Shown: positions 9,078-16,865 of the stretch, piece by piece
How the letters are laid out: each line of letters begins with the position of its first letter
How positions within the stretch are numbered: the stretch's first letter is position 1
From: Breoghania sp037026715
Lineage (GTDB): Bacteria; Pseudomonadota; Alphaproteobacteria; Rhizobiales; Stappiaceae
Direction of reading: 5' to 3'
NCBI RefSeq assembly: GCF_037026715.1
Contig: NZ_JBANCG010000006.1
Span: 248,001-312,000 of the forward strand
Length of the DNA stretch: 64,000 bases
Made by a program: the position numbers and the translations under genes
The notes under the pieces: generated by a model
Database searches by the model: none
What the model was told of the DNA's origin: nothing
Seen by the model: the letters and a program-made list of their open reading frames with translations, nothing else

Positions 9078-9446
9078 ATGAGCATGCAGGAAAACGGCGG
9101 CGCGGAAAGCTACCTCCAGCCCGGCGGCAACAACATCATGCTGGTCTACATCCTCTATCTGGTGTCCTTCATCACCGGCGGGCTCGCCAGCATCGTCGGC
9201 GTGGTCTTCGCCTATCTCAACCGCGGCAAGGGCGCGGCCTGGGCCGATACCCACTACACCTACCAGATCCGCACCTTCTGGATCGGCATCCTCTATTCGC
9301 TGGTCTGCATGGTGCTGGCCATCATCGCCATCGGCTTCCTGCTGATGTTCCTGGTGGCGGTGTGGGTGATCATCCGCTGCATCAAGGGCCTGCAGGCCGC
9401 CAGCCGCCGCGAGCCGATCGCCGACCCGCAGACGTGGCTGGTGTGA
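9078..9446 (+). CDS. Small DUF4870-like membrane protein inside the glc locus
   Basis: 122 residues. A short polar N-terminus is followed by three to four hydrophobic helices: YILYLVSFITGGLASIVGVVF, then FWIGILYSLVCMVLAIIAIG and FLLMFLVAVWVIIRCIKG, and a short soluble tail (EPIADPQTWLV). The arrangement fits DUF4870-type small membrane proteins of unknown function. It lies 34 bp after glcE, behind a ribosome binding site (CAGGAG at 9064-9069), and before glcF, so it is likely co-expressed with glycolate oxidase. A role in membrane attachment or transport is possible but is not shown by the sequence. Confidence 0.8.
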   Translation: MSMQENGGAESYLQPGGNNIMLVYILYLVSFITGGLASIVGVVFAYLNRGKGAAWADTHYTYQIRTFWIGILYSLVCMVLAIIAIGFLLMFLVAVWVIIRCIKGLQAASRREPIADPQTWLV

Positions 9447-9504
9447 GGGGGGGAGGGCATGTCCGCCAGCTTCCGGCTCCTCGTCTCACTCCGTGCCTTC
9501 CGCC

Positions 9505-9594
9505 GTCATTGCCCGGCGAAGTCCGGGCAATCCATGCCCGGCGCTTGGTTCGCGCAGAGCGTCATGGATCCCCCGGACTTCGCCGGGGGATGAC
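9505..9594. repeat. Paired palindromic repeat (family B)
   Basis: Facing units: GTCATTGCCCGG...CCGGGCAATCCATG at 9505-9536 and GTCATGGATCCCCCGG...CCGGGGGATGAC at 9561-9594. They lie between the small membrane protein gene and glcF. Same class as the repeats at 5575 and 26439. Confidence 0.75.
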
Positions 9595-9707
9595 GATCAC
9601 GAGACGCGCGGGTGAGGCGATACGGCGGTCGCGCCATCAAGCTCGAATTCGCAGATACGACGCCGTTGCCGTCACCCACGCATTCTAACACCACAAGCGC
9701 CAGGCCC

Positions 9708-11048
9708 ATGCAGACCAACTTCACCCTCGCCCAGCTCGCCGACGCGGGCATCGCGGAATCGGAACAGATCCTGCGCAAGTGCGTCCATTGCGGTTTCTGC
9801 ACGGCGACGTGCCCGACCTTCCAGCTGCTCGGCGACGAGCTCGACAGTCCGCGCGGCCGCATCTACCTGATCAAGGACATGCTGGAAAACGACCGCCCGG
9901 CCGATGCCCGCACGGTGAAGCACATCGACCGCTGCCTCTCGTGCCTGTCCTGCATGACGACGTGCCCCTCCGGCGTGAACTACATGCACCTGATCGACCA
10001 CGCGCGCGGCTATATCGAGCAGACCTACCGCCGCCCGGCGGCCGACCGGGCGCTGAGGCGCGTGCTGGCCTTCGTGCTGCCCCATCCCGGCCGTTTCCGC
10101 GCAGCCGTTGCCGCCGCCTTCTGGGCAAAGCCGCTGGCGCCGGTGCTGCGGCATCTGGGGGCGACCGGGCGCCGGCTGGCGGCGCTTCTGTCGCTGGCGC
10201 CTGCCCGCGCCGCGCATGGCGGCCACATGTCCGGCCCCGCGACCTTCGCGCCGCAGGAAGCCTTGCCCCCCGCCGGGCAAAAGGCCCGCGTCGCGCTTCT
10301 TTCCGGTTGCGCGCAATCGGTGCTGGCGCCCTCCATCAACGAGGCGACGATCCGTCTGCTGAACCGCGCGGGCGTTGAAGTTGTGCTGCCGGCGGGCGAG
10401 GGCTGCTGCGGCGCGCTCGTCCACCACATGGGCCGCGAGGCCGATGCGCTTGCCGCCGCGCGCGCAAATGTCGATGCCTGGTGGGCGGAGATTGCGGGCG
10501 AGGGGCTCGACGCCATCCTCGTCACCGCATCGGGCTGCGGCACGACGATCAAGGATTACGGCCACATGCTGCGGGGCGATCCGGCCTATGCGGAGAGGGC
10601 CAAAACCGTCTCCGGCCTCGCGCGCGACATCACCGAATACGTGATGAAGCTGGAATTCGGGGCCCCGACCGCCTCCGCCCCCCACAAGGCCGGAGATCGG
10701 CCGCTTGTCGTCGCCTATCATTCGGCCTGCTCGATGCAGCACGGCCAGGGCATCCGCGAGGAGCCGAAGACCCTGCTCGCCATGGCCGGCTTCCAGGTGC
10801 GCGATGTGCCCGAAGGTCACCTGTGCTGCGGGTCGGCCGGCACCTACAACATCCTCCAGCCGGAGCTTGCCACCCGCCTTCGCGACCGCAAGCTTTCCAA
10901 CATCGAAAAGCTGCGGCCCGACCTCATCGCCACCGGCAACATCGGCTGCATGACCCAGCTTGCCTCAGGCACGGACATCCCGGTCGTCCACACCGCCGAA
11001 CTGCTCGACTGGGCGACAGGCGGGCCGGTGCCGGCGGCGCTGGAGTAA
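9708..11048 (+). CDS. glcF: Glycolate oxidase iron-sulfur subunit GlcF
   Basis: 446 residues. Two ferredoxin-type 4Fe-4S motifs near the N-terminus, CVHCGFCTATCP and CLSCLSCMTTCP, are followed by two CCG-type cysteine-rich domains (GCCGALVHHMG and LCCGSAGTYN). This is the full architecture of GlcF, which carries electrons from the GlcD/GlcE flavins to quinone. The ATG at 9708 was chosen because the conserved N-terminus (MQTNFTLAQLADAG) begins there; the earlier in-frame opening runs through the repeats. It closes the glc locus. Confidence 0.95.
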   Translation: MQTNFTLAQLADAGIAESEQILRKCVHCGFCTATCPTFQLLGDELDSPRGRIYLIKDMLENDRPADARTVKHIDRCLSCLSCMTTCPSGVNYMHLIDHARGYIEQTYRRPAADRALRRVLAFVLPHPGRFRAAVAAAFWAKPLAPVLRHLGATGRRLAALLSLAPARAAHGGHMSGPATFAPQEALPPAGQKARVALLSGCAQSVLAPSINEATIRLLNRAGVEVVLPAGEGCCGALVHHMGREADALAAARANVDAWWAEIAGEGLDAILVTASGCGTTIKDYGHMLRGDPAYAERAKTVSGLARDITEYVMKLEFGAPTASAPHKAGDRPLVVAYHSACSMQHGQGIREEPKTLLAMAGFQVRDVPEGHLCCGSAGTYNILQPELATRLRDRKLSNIEKLRPDLIATGNIGCMTQLASGTDIPVVHTAELLDWATGGPVPAALE

Positions 11049-11128
11049 GGGAGCGAATAGGGGGGGGCTCGGCGGCAGCCGTCCCGCACGTCCCATTTGC
11101 GCATATGACGTAGAGGTAGATTGCTTGA

Positions 11129-11142
11129 TTAATTATAATTAA
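11129..11142. promoter_or_regulatory. AT-rich palindrome upstream of the radical SAM locus
   Basis: TTAATTATAATTAA is a perfect 14-bp palindrome inside a clearly AT-rich stretch (about 11115-11200) in otherwise GC-rich DNA. It is a plausible promoter/operator for the downstream two-gene unit, inferred only from position and symmetry. Confidence 0.4.
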
Positions 11143-11160
11143 GTATAACTAATTTGCGAT

Positions 11161-11202
11161 ATGAGCGGTGGTTATTTCTTTCTGGTGATTTTTGATTTTT
11201 GA
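11161..11202 (+). CDS. Possible 13-residue small ORF (leader or peptide)
   Basis: An ATG-to-TGA frame encodes MSGGYFFLVIFDF, ending 8 bp before the start codon of the 247-residue protein; its last bases overlap that gene's ribosome binding region. It is rich in aromatic residues. There is no clear ribosome binding site before it, and a frame this short can occur by chance. It is listed because radical SAM peptide-maturation loci often carry very small genes, but this one is weakly supported. Confidence 0.2.
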   Translation: MSGGYFFLVIFDF

Positions 11203-11210
11203 GGTTCGTC

Positions 11211-11954
11211 ATGAAAGCCAGGCGCGTGAAGGTCGGAGATCTTTTTCTCGATTCGAAACTTAATATCGCTAGTAACGCGGGGATCGAAATTGAGGTCGAT
11301 ACGCAGGGGCTCGACGAAAAGCAGCTGGCGGATCTGCGTCGGCGAATGTATCCGACGACCATACGCTCGTTCAACAAGTACTCCGATGTCCTTGAGAGTA
11401 TCCTCCAGAGCACCATCAATTCCGATCCGAGTTATCTCGGCGGGCACAAGAAGAGCATCTTCTGCCGCGTGAAATCCAATTTCACGAGCAATGGGGAGCC
11501 CCGCAGCGACGTCTATTCGCGCGATATCGAGACGACCTTGCTGGTTGCCGCGGAGGAGGCGGAGCCGGAAATCGCCTTGCGCTCGAAGATCCAGGTGGAT
11601 GTCGGCGAGAAGAAGCGGAAGATCGCACTGGAGGTCGACCGGCTCGTCATCGACGAATTCAAGCGGCACGTCGCCGAGGACACCATCGAGGAGCGGCTGC
11701 GACGGATCGCGGAGCAGAACCTCGAGATGGACATCTCCCAGTCGCTCCCGGTCGATCGGTTACACAAGGTGATCATCGCGATGAAGCCGTTGCCCGAAAG
11801 CATCGATATCGGCGGGCGGGACATTTCCGGGGTCTTCGCCACGCCCGGCGGTGACGGGGCGCGCGCCTCGATCACCATCGTGATCTGCTACGAGGAAGAG
11901 GATGCCCAGAGGACGTGGTGCTACGACTACACCTTTGGCAGCGAATTTGGCTGA
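11211..11954 (+). CDS. Hypothetical protein paired with a radical SAM enzyme
   Basis: 247 residues; no family recognised. No signal peptide or membrane segment. The chain alternates predicted strands (GIEIEVDTQ, SIFCRVKSNF, ARASITIVICYEEE) with a charged helical segment around residues 130-185. The C-terminus is aromatic (TWCYDYTFGSEFG). The ATG at 11211 has a GAGG ribosome binding site 6 bp upstream. The radical SAM gene begins 24 bp after its stop, so the two are almost certainly one transcriptional unit. The upstream leader is AT-rich, suggesting acquisition. It could be a substrate, a partner subunit or a separate product; the sequence does not decide this. Confidence 0.8.
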   Translation: MKARRVKVGDLFLDSKLNIASNAGIEIEVDTQGLDEKQLADLRRRMYPTTIRSFNKYSDVLESILQSTINSDPSYLGGHKKSIFCRVKSNFTSNGEPRSDVYSRDIETTLLVAAEEAEPEIALRSKIQVDVGEKKRKIALEVDRLVIDEFKRHVAEDTIEERLRRIAEQNLEMDISQSLPVDRLHKVIIAMKPLPESIDIGGRDISGVFATPGGDGARASITIVICYEEEDAQRTWCYDYTFGSEFG

Positions 11955-11978
11955 CGGGACGGTTTCAGGAAACGGCAT

Positions 11979-13187
11979 TTGATTGAGTGTATCGTGATCA
12001 AGGCGATCCGCGCCTGCAATCTGCGTTGCGACTACTGCTACTACATCAACGACGAGACGCAGGAATACGGCAGGGTGATCGCGGACGGCACGGTCGAGAG
12101 GCTGTACGAGACGCTGAGCCGACACGCGCGCGGCAGGCCGGTCGAGCTCGTCTGGCACGGGGGCGAGCCGCTCATGCTCGGGCCGGAGCGCTTCGAGCGG
12201 TTGCTGTCGATGCAGCGGGCCCATTTCGACGAGGGCGCCGTGGCCAACAAGGTCCAGACCAACGGCTCCCTCGTGGACGCCGCCTGGATCGAGTTTTTCC
12301 GCAGGCATGCGATCTCCGTCGGCGTCAGTCTGGACGGTCTGCGCGAGGCGCACGACAGGCACCGCAGGAAGGCGAACGGCCGCGGCAGCTTTTTTGAGGC
12401 CATGCGCGCGATCCGGCTGCTGCGCAATGGCGGTATCGAGGTCGGCGTGCTTGCGGTCGTCGACGGCAGCGGCTCGGGCGCGGAAACGATGCGGTTCCTC
12501 AACCGGCTCGGAGTCGGCTCGGTGGAGTTCCTGCTGCCGATTTCAAACCACGCGCTGCGCGATGCGGGAAAGGCGCAAGCCCTCGATTTCGCCGGGATCG
12601 GCCGGTTCCTGCGCGAGGCCTATCTGCAATGGCTCGATCTCGATGCGCCACGCGTTCCGGTCGATCTGTTCGAGGCGCTCGTCCTGAACGCCTTCGGCCG
12701 TCCCAACGACTATGCCTATACCGGGCCGTCGCTCGACGCGCTTTCGAACTACGTGATCCTGGAGACTGACGGGACGATCTGCCTGGATGAGGAGTACGGC
12801 CAGCTCGACCGCTACGGGATTGCCGCGCAATACGGCCTTGGCTGCAACGTCCATGACGACGGATTCAGCTTCGATCTCGCTTCCGACCGGTTGCGCGGGC
12901 TGATTGCCGAACGTGGTCTTGCCCGCCTGCCGGACGACTGCGCCGACTGCCGGGTCCGCACGATCTGCCGGGCCAGCCATCCCGGCACGCGCTACAGCGA
13001 TGCCGGCCGGACCTTCAACAGGAAGAGCGTCTACTGCAACGAGATGTTCGATCTCGCCGATGTGGTCCTGACGACGATCGGACTGGCGGGAATGGCGGAC
13101 CGGGTCAAGGACCCGGGTTTGGGCAAGCGCGCCGCCAGGGCTGCGTCGATGGTGCCCGAAGTGCCCTCGGGCCCCTCGGCACGATAG
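11979..13187 (+). CDS. Radical SAM/SPASM-like maturase
   Basis: 402 residues. The N-terminal radical SAM motif CNLRCDYC places three cysteines at residues 13, 17 and 20, binding the 4Fe-4S cluster that cleaves S-adenosylmethionine. Next come HGGEPLML and a QTNGSLVD strand typical of the TIM-barrel core, and a C-terminal cysteine-rich region (CADCRVRTIC, later YC) resembling a SPASM/twitch auxiliary-cluster domain. This architecture belongs to enzymes that modify peptides or proteins, such as anaerobic sulfatase-maturing enzymes and FxsB/cyclophane-type maturases. Translation probably starts at a TTG (11979) with AGGA 8 bp upstream. No sulfatase or recognisable precursor peptide lies nearby, so the substrate is unknown; the 247-residue neighbour is the first candidate. 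Confidence 0.85.
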   Translation: MIECIVIKAIRACNLRCDYCYYINDETQEYGRVIADGTVERLYETLSRHARGRPVELVWHGGEPLMLGPERFERLLSMQRAHFDEGAVANKVQTNGSLVDAAWIEFFRRHAISVGVSLDGLREAHDRHRRKANGRGSFFEAMRAIRLLRNGGIEVGVLAVVDGSGSGAETMRFLNRLGVGSVEFLLPISNHALRDAGKAQALDFAGIGRFLREAYLQWLDLDAPRVPVDLFEALVLNAFGRPNDYAYTGPSLDALSNYVILETDGTICLDEEYGQLDRYGIAAQYGLGCNVHDDGFSFDLASDRLRGLIAERGLARLPDDCADCRVRTICRASHPGTRYSDAGRTFNRKSVYCNEMFDLADVVLTTIGLAGMADRVKDPGLGKRAARAASMVPEVPSGPSAR

Positions 13188-13301
13188 CTCCCACCGTCGT
13201 CCCGTCGCCTCTGCCCCGTAGCCTCTGGCCTGTTGCCTCCGCCCCGATGCACCCCACGCAATCGGCCCCGCCATTCCGCCTGCGCGGTCTGGCGCTTGCC
13301 T

Positions 13302-13332
13302 TTTGGCGTATAAACCATATATCAATGCCAAA
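13302..13332. promoter_or_regulatory. Inverted repeat, likely promoter/operator of the toxin-antitoxin pair
   Basis: TTTGGC (13302-13307) and GCCAAA (13327-13332) flank an AT-rich core (TATAAACCATATATCAAT). It lies 68 bp before the antitoxin start. Antitoxins of this type usually repress their own operon; operator function here is inferred. Confidence 0.4.
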
Positions 13333-13399
13333 TGGCGAGTATGCGAGGGCGCATATTCGAGGGTGTCTCCGCAAGGGCGCCCGTCAGGGAGCCATCGGC

Positions 13400-13810
13400 A
13401 TGCAGCTTCAGCCTGTCGACATCACCGGCCACACGGAAAACCCGCGCATTTCGGACGAGGAGGCCCGCGCTCTGGCGCGCACGGTGGTCAATCTCTTCGC
13501 GGCGTGGAAGCTTTCCGACAGCGAGGCGCGCACGCTTCTGGGCGACATGGCGGCACGCACCTGGGCCAGGTGGAAGGAAGGCGATATCGGCCGCATCGAC
13601 CGGGACCTGCGCATGCGCATGGCCCACCTGATGGGCATCCACAAGGGCCTGCGCTATCTCTTCCGCGAGCCTTCGCGCGGCTATGCCTGGATCCGCAAGC
13701 CCAACGCCGCCTTTGGCGGGCACTCGGCTCTCGATCTGATACTGCGCGGCGAAATCTCCGATCTCGCGCTCCTGCGCGAATGGCTTGATGCGGAGCGCGG
13801 CGCGTGGTGA
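13400..13810 (+). CDS. MbcA/ParS/Xre-type antitoxin (DUF2384)
   Basis: 136 residues. An N-terminal helical region containing a helix-turn-helix-like segment (about 33-75) precedes the conserved toxin-binding C-terminal domain, whose GYAWIRKPNAAFGG and ALDLILRGEISDLALLREWLD stretches are typical. These proteins bind and inactivate RES-domain toxins and repress their own operon. The ATG at 13400 has AGGGAG 8 bp upstream; an earlier in-frame ATG at 13325 lies inside the presumed operator. The toxin gene overlaps its stop codon. Confidence 0.88.
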   Translation: MQLQPVDITGHTENPRISDEEARALARTVVNLFAAWKLSDSEARTLLGDMAARTWARWKEGDIGRIDRDLRMRMAHLMGIHKGLRYLFREPSRGYAWIRKPNAAFGGHSALDLILRGEISDLALLREWLDAERGAW

Positions 13811-14499
13811 GCGGAGCCATTTTGCGCCGCGTCGCCTGGCCGAAGACCTTCCGCATCATCCGCTCCATCTTTCCGCCCATAGACCTTTTCGAGGACATCG
13901 CCGACCCGCGCGACTGGGAGGCGCTGGCCGCCGTGGAGGCCAAGACCAACCCGCGCGTGCGCAACGAGATCGGCGATCTCGGCAAGGTGCCGGCGGCGCG
14001 CCGTGTTTCGGGCCCCGGCGCGAGCCTCGTCATGGCGCCCTTCGTGCATTGTTCCAAGCTCCGCCCCAGCCGCTTTTCCGATGGCAGCTACGGCGTCTGG
14101 TATGCCGCCGACAGCGAGGAGACGGCGCTGGCCGAGACCATCCACCACCACGCGCAATTCATGGCCGCGACGGCGGAAGCCCCCGGCTGGACCTCCGATT
14201 TCCGCGCGCTGGTCGGCGCCATCGACCGCGTCCTGCACGACGTCAACGCCGTCCCCGGCGCGCTCGATCCGGCCGACTACACGTGTGCGCAAGAGGCGGG
14301 CGCGCACTTGCGCGAGGCGGGCAGCGACGGCGTGACCTGGCAAAGCGTGCGCCATGACACGGGCGCCTGCATCGGCCTCTTCTGGCCCGACGTGGTGCCG
14401 ATCCCGGTCCAGGGCGCGCATTTTTCCTATCACTGGGATGGTGCGAGGGTAGATTACGTCAAGCGGCACGATACGGGGGAGGTGATGGCGGTGGGGTGA
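13807..14499 (+). CDS. RES domain toxin (NAD+-consuming type)
   Basis: 230 residues from a GTG that overlaps the antitoxin stop (GTGA, 4 bp); a second GTG at 13804 is equally possible. The RES core is visible in LRPSRFSDGSYGVWYAADSE followed by ETALAETIHHHAQF, with the conserved arginine, tyrosine and glutamate. RES toxins such as MbcT degrade NAD+ by phosphorolysis and ParT ADP-ribosylates its target, in both cases arresting growth when not held by the partner antitoxin. Overlap and order (antitoxin first) are the classical layout. It is intact as far as can be seen. Confidence 0.9.
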   Translation: MSGAILRRVAWPKTFRIIRSIFPPIDLFEDIADPRDWEALAAVEAKTNPRVRNEIGDLGKVPAARRVSGPGASLVMAPFVHCSKLRPSRFSDGSYGVWYAADSEETALAETIHHHAQFMAATAEAPGWTSDFRALVGAIDRVLHDVNAVPGALDPADYTCAQEAGAHLREAGSDGVTWQSVRHDTGACIGLFWPDVVPIPVQGAHFSYHWDGARVDYVKRHDTGEVMAVG

Positions 14500-14575
14500 G
14501 GGGGGCAAATGGACTTTTGTGTTGCATCCTTCTCCAAATTTGTTCCACGAGCCGATTTGTGGCGCTCTGGTATGC

Positions 14576-14691
14576 CACAAAATATGTTGTGATAGAAATT
14601 CGCTCGAATTTCTGACACAAAGTTTCTTGTGCGATAAAAACGGAACGCAAAAGGCCTTGCGGTGCGAAACCCGCGAGATTTGTTACACAAA
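14576..14691. promoter_or_regulatory. Three CACAA/TTGTG palindromic boxes before the Fic gene
   Basis: CACAAAATATGTTGTG at 14576-14591, CACAAAGTTTCTTGTG at 14616-14631, and the compact TTTGTTACACAAA at 14679-14691. The first two centres are 40 bp apart. Further TTGTG/TTTGT half sites occur from 14516. This AT-richer leader is a likely operator cluster for the Fic gene (inference from symmetry and position). Confidence 0.5.
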
Positions 14692-14717
14692 CGATGAACC
14701 CGCGCCCGGGAGTGGAC

Positions 14718-15857
14718 ATGCCGGCCAATCTGGACGCCTACGACCTGAGTGAGATGGTCGACTATCATTATGGGCGGTTCCCGCCGCGCGAACTCGACTT
14801 CGGCAAGCTCGTGGGGCCTCTGGCGCGGGCGCAGGACGCCATATCGCGCTACGATCAGATGCTCCTGTCGCTTCCCAACCGCGAGTTGCTGTTGGCCCCG
14901 ATGCGTCAGAACGAGGCCGTCATCTCGTCGCGCATGGAGGGCACGATCTCGACGGTCGACGAGGTCATGATCTACGAGGCGGAAAACGAAGGGGACGGCG
15001 AAGGGGGTGCCGGTGTCGTGCGCGACGACGTGGTTGAGGTCGCGCTCTACAGTGCCGTCCTGCGGCGCGCGCAGAGGGCCGTGGCCGATGGAGAGCCGAT
15101 CAATGAAGGGCTGATCCGCAATGCCCACCGCATTCTCCTCAGCTTCGGTCGCGGCGCGAGCAAGTCACCGGGACAATACAAGGTCGAACAGAACTATGTT
15201 GGCGATGACCGGCGAAAGAAGATCTATTTCAAGCCGATAAGCCCGCTGCACCTGCAGCCCGCGATGCACGGGCTGCTCGATTTCATCGAGACCTCGCCGC
15301 AGCTTCATCTCTTCAAGGTGGCGCTCGCCCACGTGGAATTCGAAGCTCTCCACCCCTTCAACGACGGCAACGGACGCATCGGCCGTTTGTTGATCACGCT
15401 GCTTTTGTGGAAATTCGGGCTGATCCATAAGCCGTACTTCTATGTCAGCGCGTATTTCGAGGCTCACAAGGAAGACTACATCGAACTCATGCGCGCCGTT
15501 TCGCGCGATGACGCTTGGTCCGACTGGGTCGTCTTTTTCCTCACCGCCATCGCCGAACAGGCCGACGCCAACCTGCGGACCGCGAGCCGCATCACCGCGC
15601 TTTATGAAGAAATGAAGGAGCCGTTCCGCGAGATTTCCGGCTCCAAATGGCATGGCGTGGCGCAGGATTTCATGTTCGAAAACCCGGTCTTCAAGAACAG
15701 CCAGCTCACGAGACGCACCGAAATGCCGAAGCACACGGCGGTGCGGATCACGAAGCTCCTGCACGAAGCGGGCCTGCTGCGCGAACTGAAACCCGCCAGC
15801 GGCCGCCGCGGCGCGCTCTACATGTTCGAACCCTTGATGGAAATCGTCAGGGCGTAA
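14718..15857 (+). CDS. Fic family protein (AMPylase type, self-inhibited)
   Basis: 379 residues from the ATG at 14718, chosen for its GGAG ribosome binding site; an ATG at 14694 would add eight residues. The Fic motif HPFNDGNGRIGR is at about residues 212-223, with the catalytic histidine and the ATP-binding arginines present. An upstream inhibitory-helix motif, SSRMEG (about 70-75), matches the (S/T)xxxE(G/N) pattern of class II Fic proteins in which a glutamate blocks ATP binding. A Fic N-terminal domain and a C-terminal winged-helix-like region complete the usual layout. It most likely transfers AMP to a protein target. It follows the RES toxin pair and borders the ybaK relics. Confidence 0.92.
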   Translation: MPANLDAYDLSEMVDYHYGRFPPRELDFGKLVGPLARAQDAISRYDQMLLSLPNRELLLAPMRQNEAVISSRMEGTISTVDEVMIYEAENEGDGEGGAGVVRDDVVEVALYSAVLRRAQRAVADGEPINEGLIRNAHRILLSFGRGASKSPGQYKVEQNYVGDDRRKKIYFKPISPLHLQPAMHGLLDFIETSPQLHLFKVALAHVEFEALHPFNDGNGRIGRLLITLLLWKFGLIHKPYFYVSAYFEAHKEDYIELMRAVSRDDAWSDWVVFFLTAIAEQADANLRTASRITALYEEMKEPFREISGSKWHGVAQDFMFENPVFKNSQLTRRTEMPKHTAVRITKLLHEAGLLRELKPASGRRGALYMFEPLMEIVRA

Positions 15858-15898
15858 ATTTCGCGCATGGTACGCGTAACTGGAGGCTATGCTGGCTT

Positions 15899-16022
15899 CC
15901 CCACACTCATCCACAAACCCCCGTCAGCTTCGCGCCGACACCGCGTCTTGTGACGATAGCATCACCATCGGCCCGCGCTTGCCGTTGTTAATGGCGATTT
16001 CATCAAACCTCATCGCATTTGC
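15899..16022 (-). pseudogene. Degenerate relic of the ybaK 3' end (copy 1)
   Basis: Read on the minus strand this stretch encodes AMRFDEIAINNGKRGPMVML followed by SSQDAV, which aligns with the C-terminus of the intact YbaK at 17768-18247 (AMAHEEVVINGGKRGLMVML, then APKDAV). A short deletion then puts the end out of frame, and the downstream GGGTTTGTGGATGA still resembles the YbaK ending. It lacks the rest of the gene and a start. It is clearly more diverged than the second relic at 16866-17116. The AT-rich sequence to its right (16023-16088) shows no gene. Confidence 0.75.
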
Positions 16023-16088
16023 TCGTTTTCGGCTACATAAAAATATTAAATATTACGAATATATAATATAAAATAATCCATTATTAAG

Positions 16089-16718
16089 TTAGCTCGGTAC
16101 GCTTTCGAACTGATTTACATAGACTGCATCTTTCAGATTGCCACCGCGTGCGTTAAACCTTGGTGTAAATGCCTCAATCAGAATTGCTTCGAAAGAATCT
16201 AGAAGAAGATTAAGGGTCCTCTCGGATGTGCTGGATTCTAAAAAATCCCACTTTGGGTTATTACGTTTCTCCAACTCTGAATTTTTCATTTTTTTACGAA
16301 GAGATTTGACATCTTCGCTATCGAGAAAGCCAAACCAAGAAAAGTGGCTCCAGCCGTTTCTATATTTTCCTTCAATATGATTTGAAAGCCTGGTTCCAAG
16401 CGTTCCGCCGCTTTCATTTGCATTTCGACCTTTGCGGGTCAGGCCGGCTTGACCAGCGTATACGGGAGAAAGCTGATCGTCATACAGAATGTACACGCCT
16501 TTCTGATCCCAAAAATTTATCCAAAACTTGTTCTTGTCGAAGTCCGACTTAAATCGTCCTCCACCAATCCAACCTGTGGGCAGGCCTGGCAGAAGTTTCT
16601 TCCCAACATATACGTATTCTTTTTTCCAGTATAAACCATAGAATTTCATAAAACCGCCAGAAACAGGAGGCTGGCTCTCGCCAAAATTGTCTAAACCATC
16701 TGTATTATTGTCTGACAT
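16089..16718 (-). CDS. GIY-YIG nuclease domain protein, AT-rich
   Basis: 209 residues from the ATG at 16718 (214 if the ATG at 16733 is used; neither has a strong ribosome binding site). A GIY-YIG-like core is seen in KGVYILYDDQLSPVYAGQAG, then GTLGTRLSNH, with a later helix containing a glutamate (DSFEAILIEAFTPRFNARGG). GIY-YIG domains cut DNA in repair proteins, homing endonucleases and some defence proteins. Base and codon use are far more AT-rich than the neighbours, a sign of recent transfer. It lies between two relics of the ybaK 3' end. Its role (mobility, defence or other) is not shown. Confidence 0.75.
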   Translation of the reverse strand: MSDNNTDGLDNFGESQPPVSGGFMKFYGLYWKKEYVYVGKKLLPGLPTGWIGGGRFKSDFDKNKFWINFWDQKGVYILYDDQLSPVYAGQAGLTRKGRNANESGGTLGTRLSNHIEGKYRNGWSHFSWFGFLDSEDVKSLRKKMKNSELEKRNNPKWDFLESSTSERTLNLLLDSFEAILIEAFTPRFNARGGNLKDAVYVNQFESVPS

Positions 16719-16865
16719 AATAGAAATTCTCATGTTTAAATTATCTTAAGATAAATATATAAGATATACTTTAAATATGCAACGGAAAAAGTCGAAAAAC
16801 GAGGAAGAAGGTATTTGAATATATCTAGATATATTAGTTATTGGTAATTTTTATCTACTGGAGCC

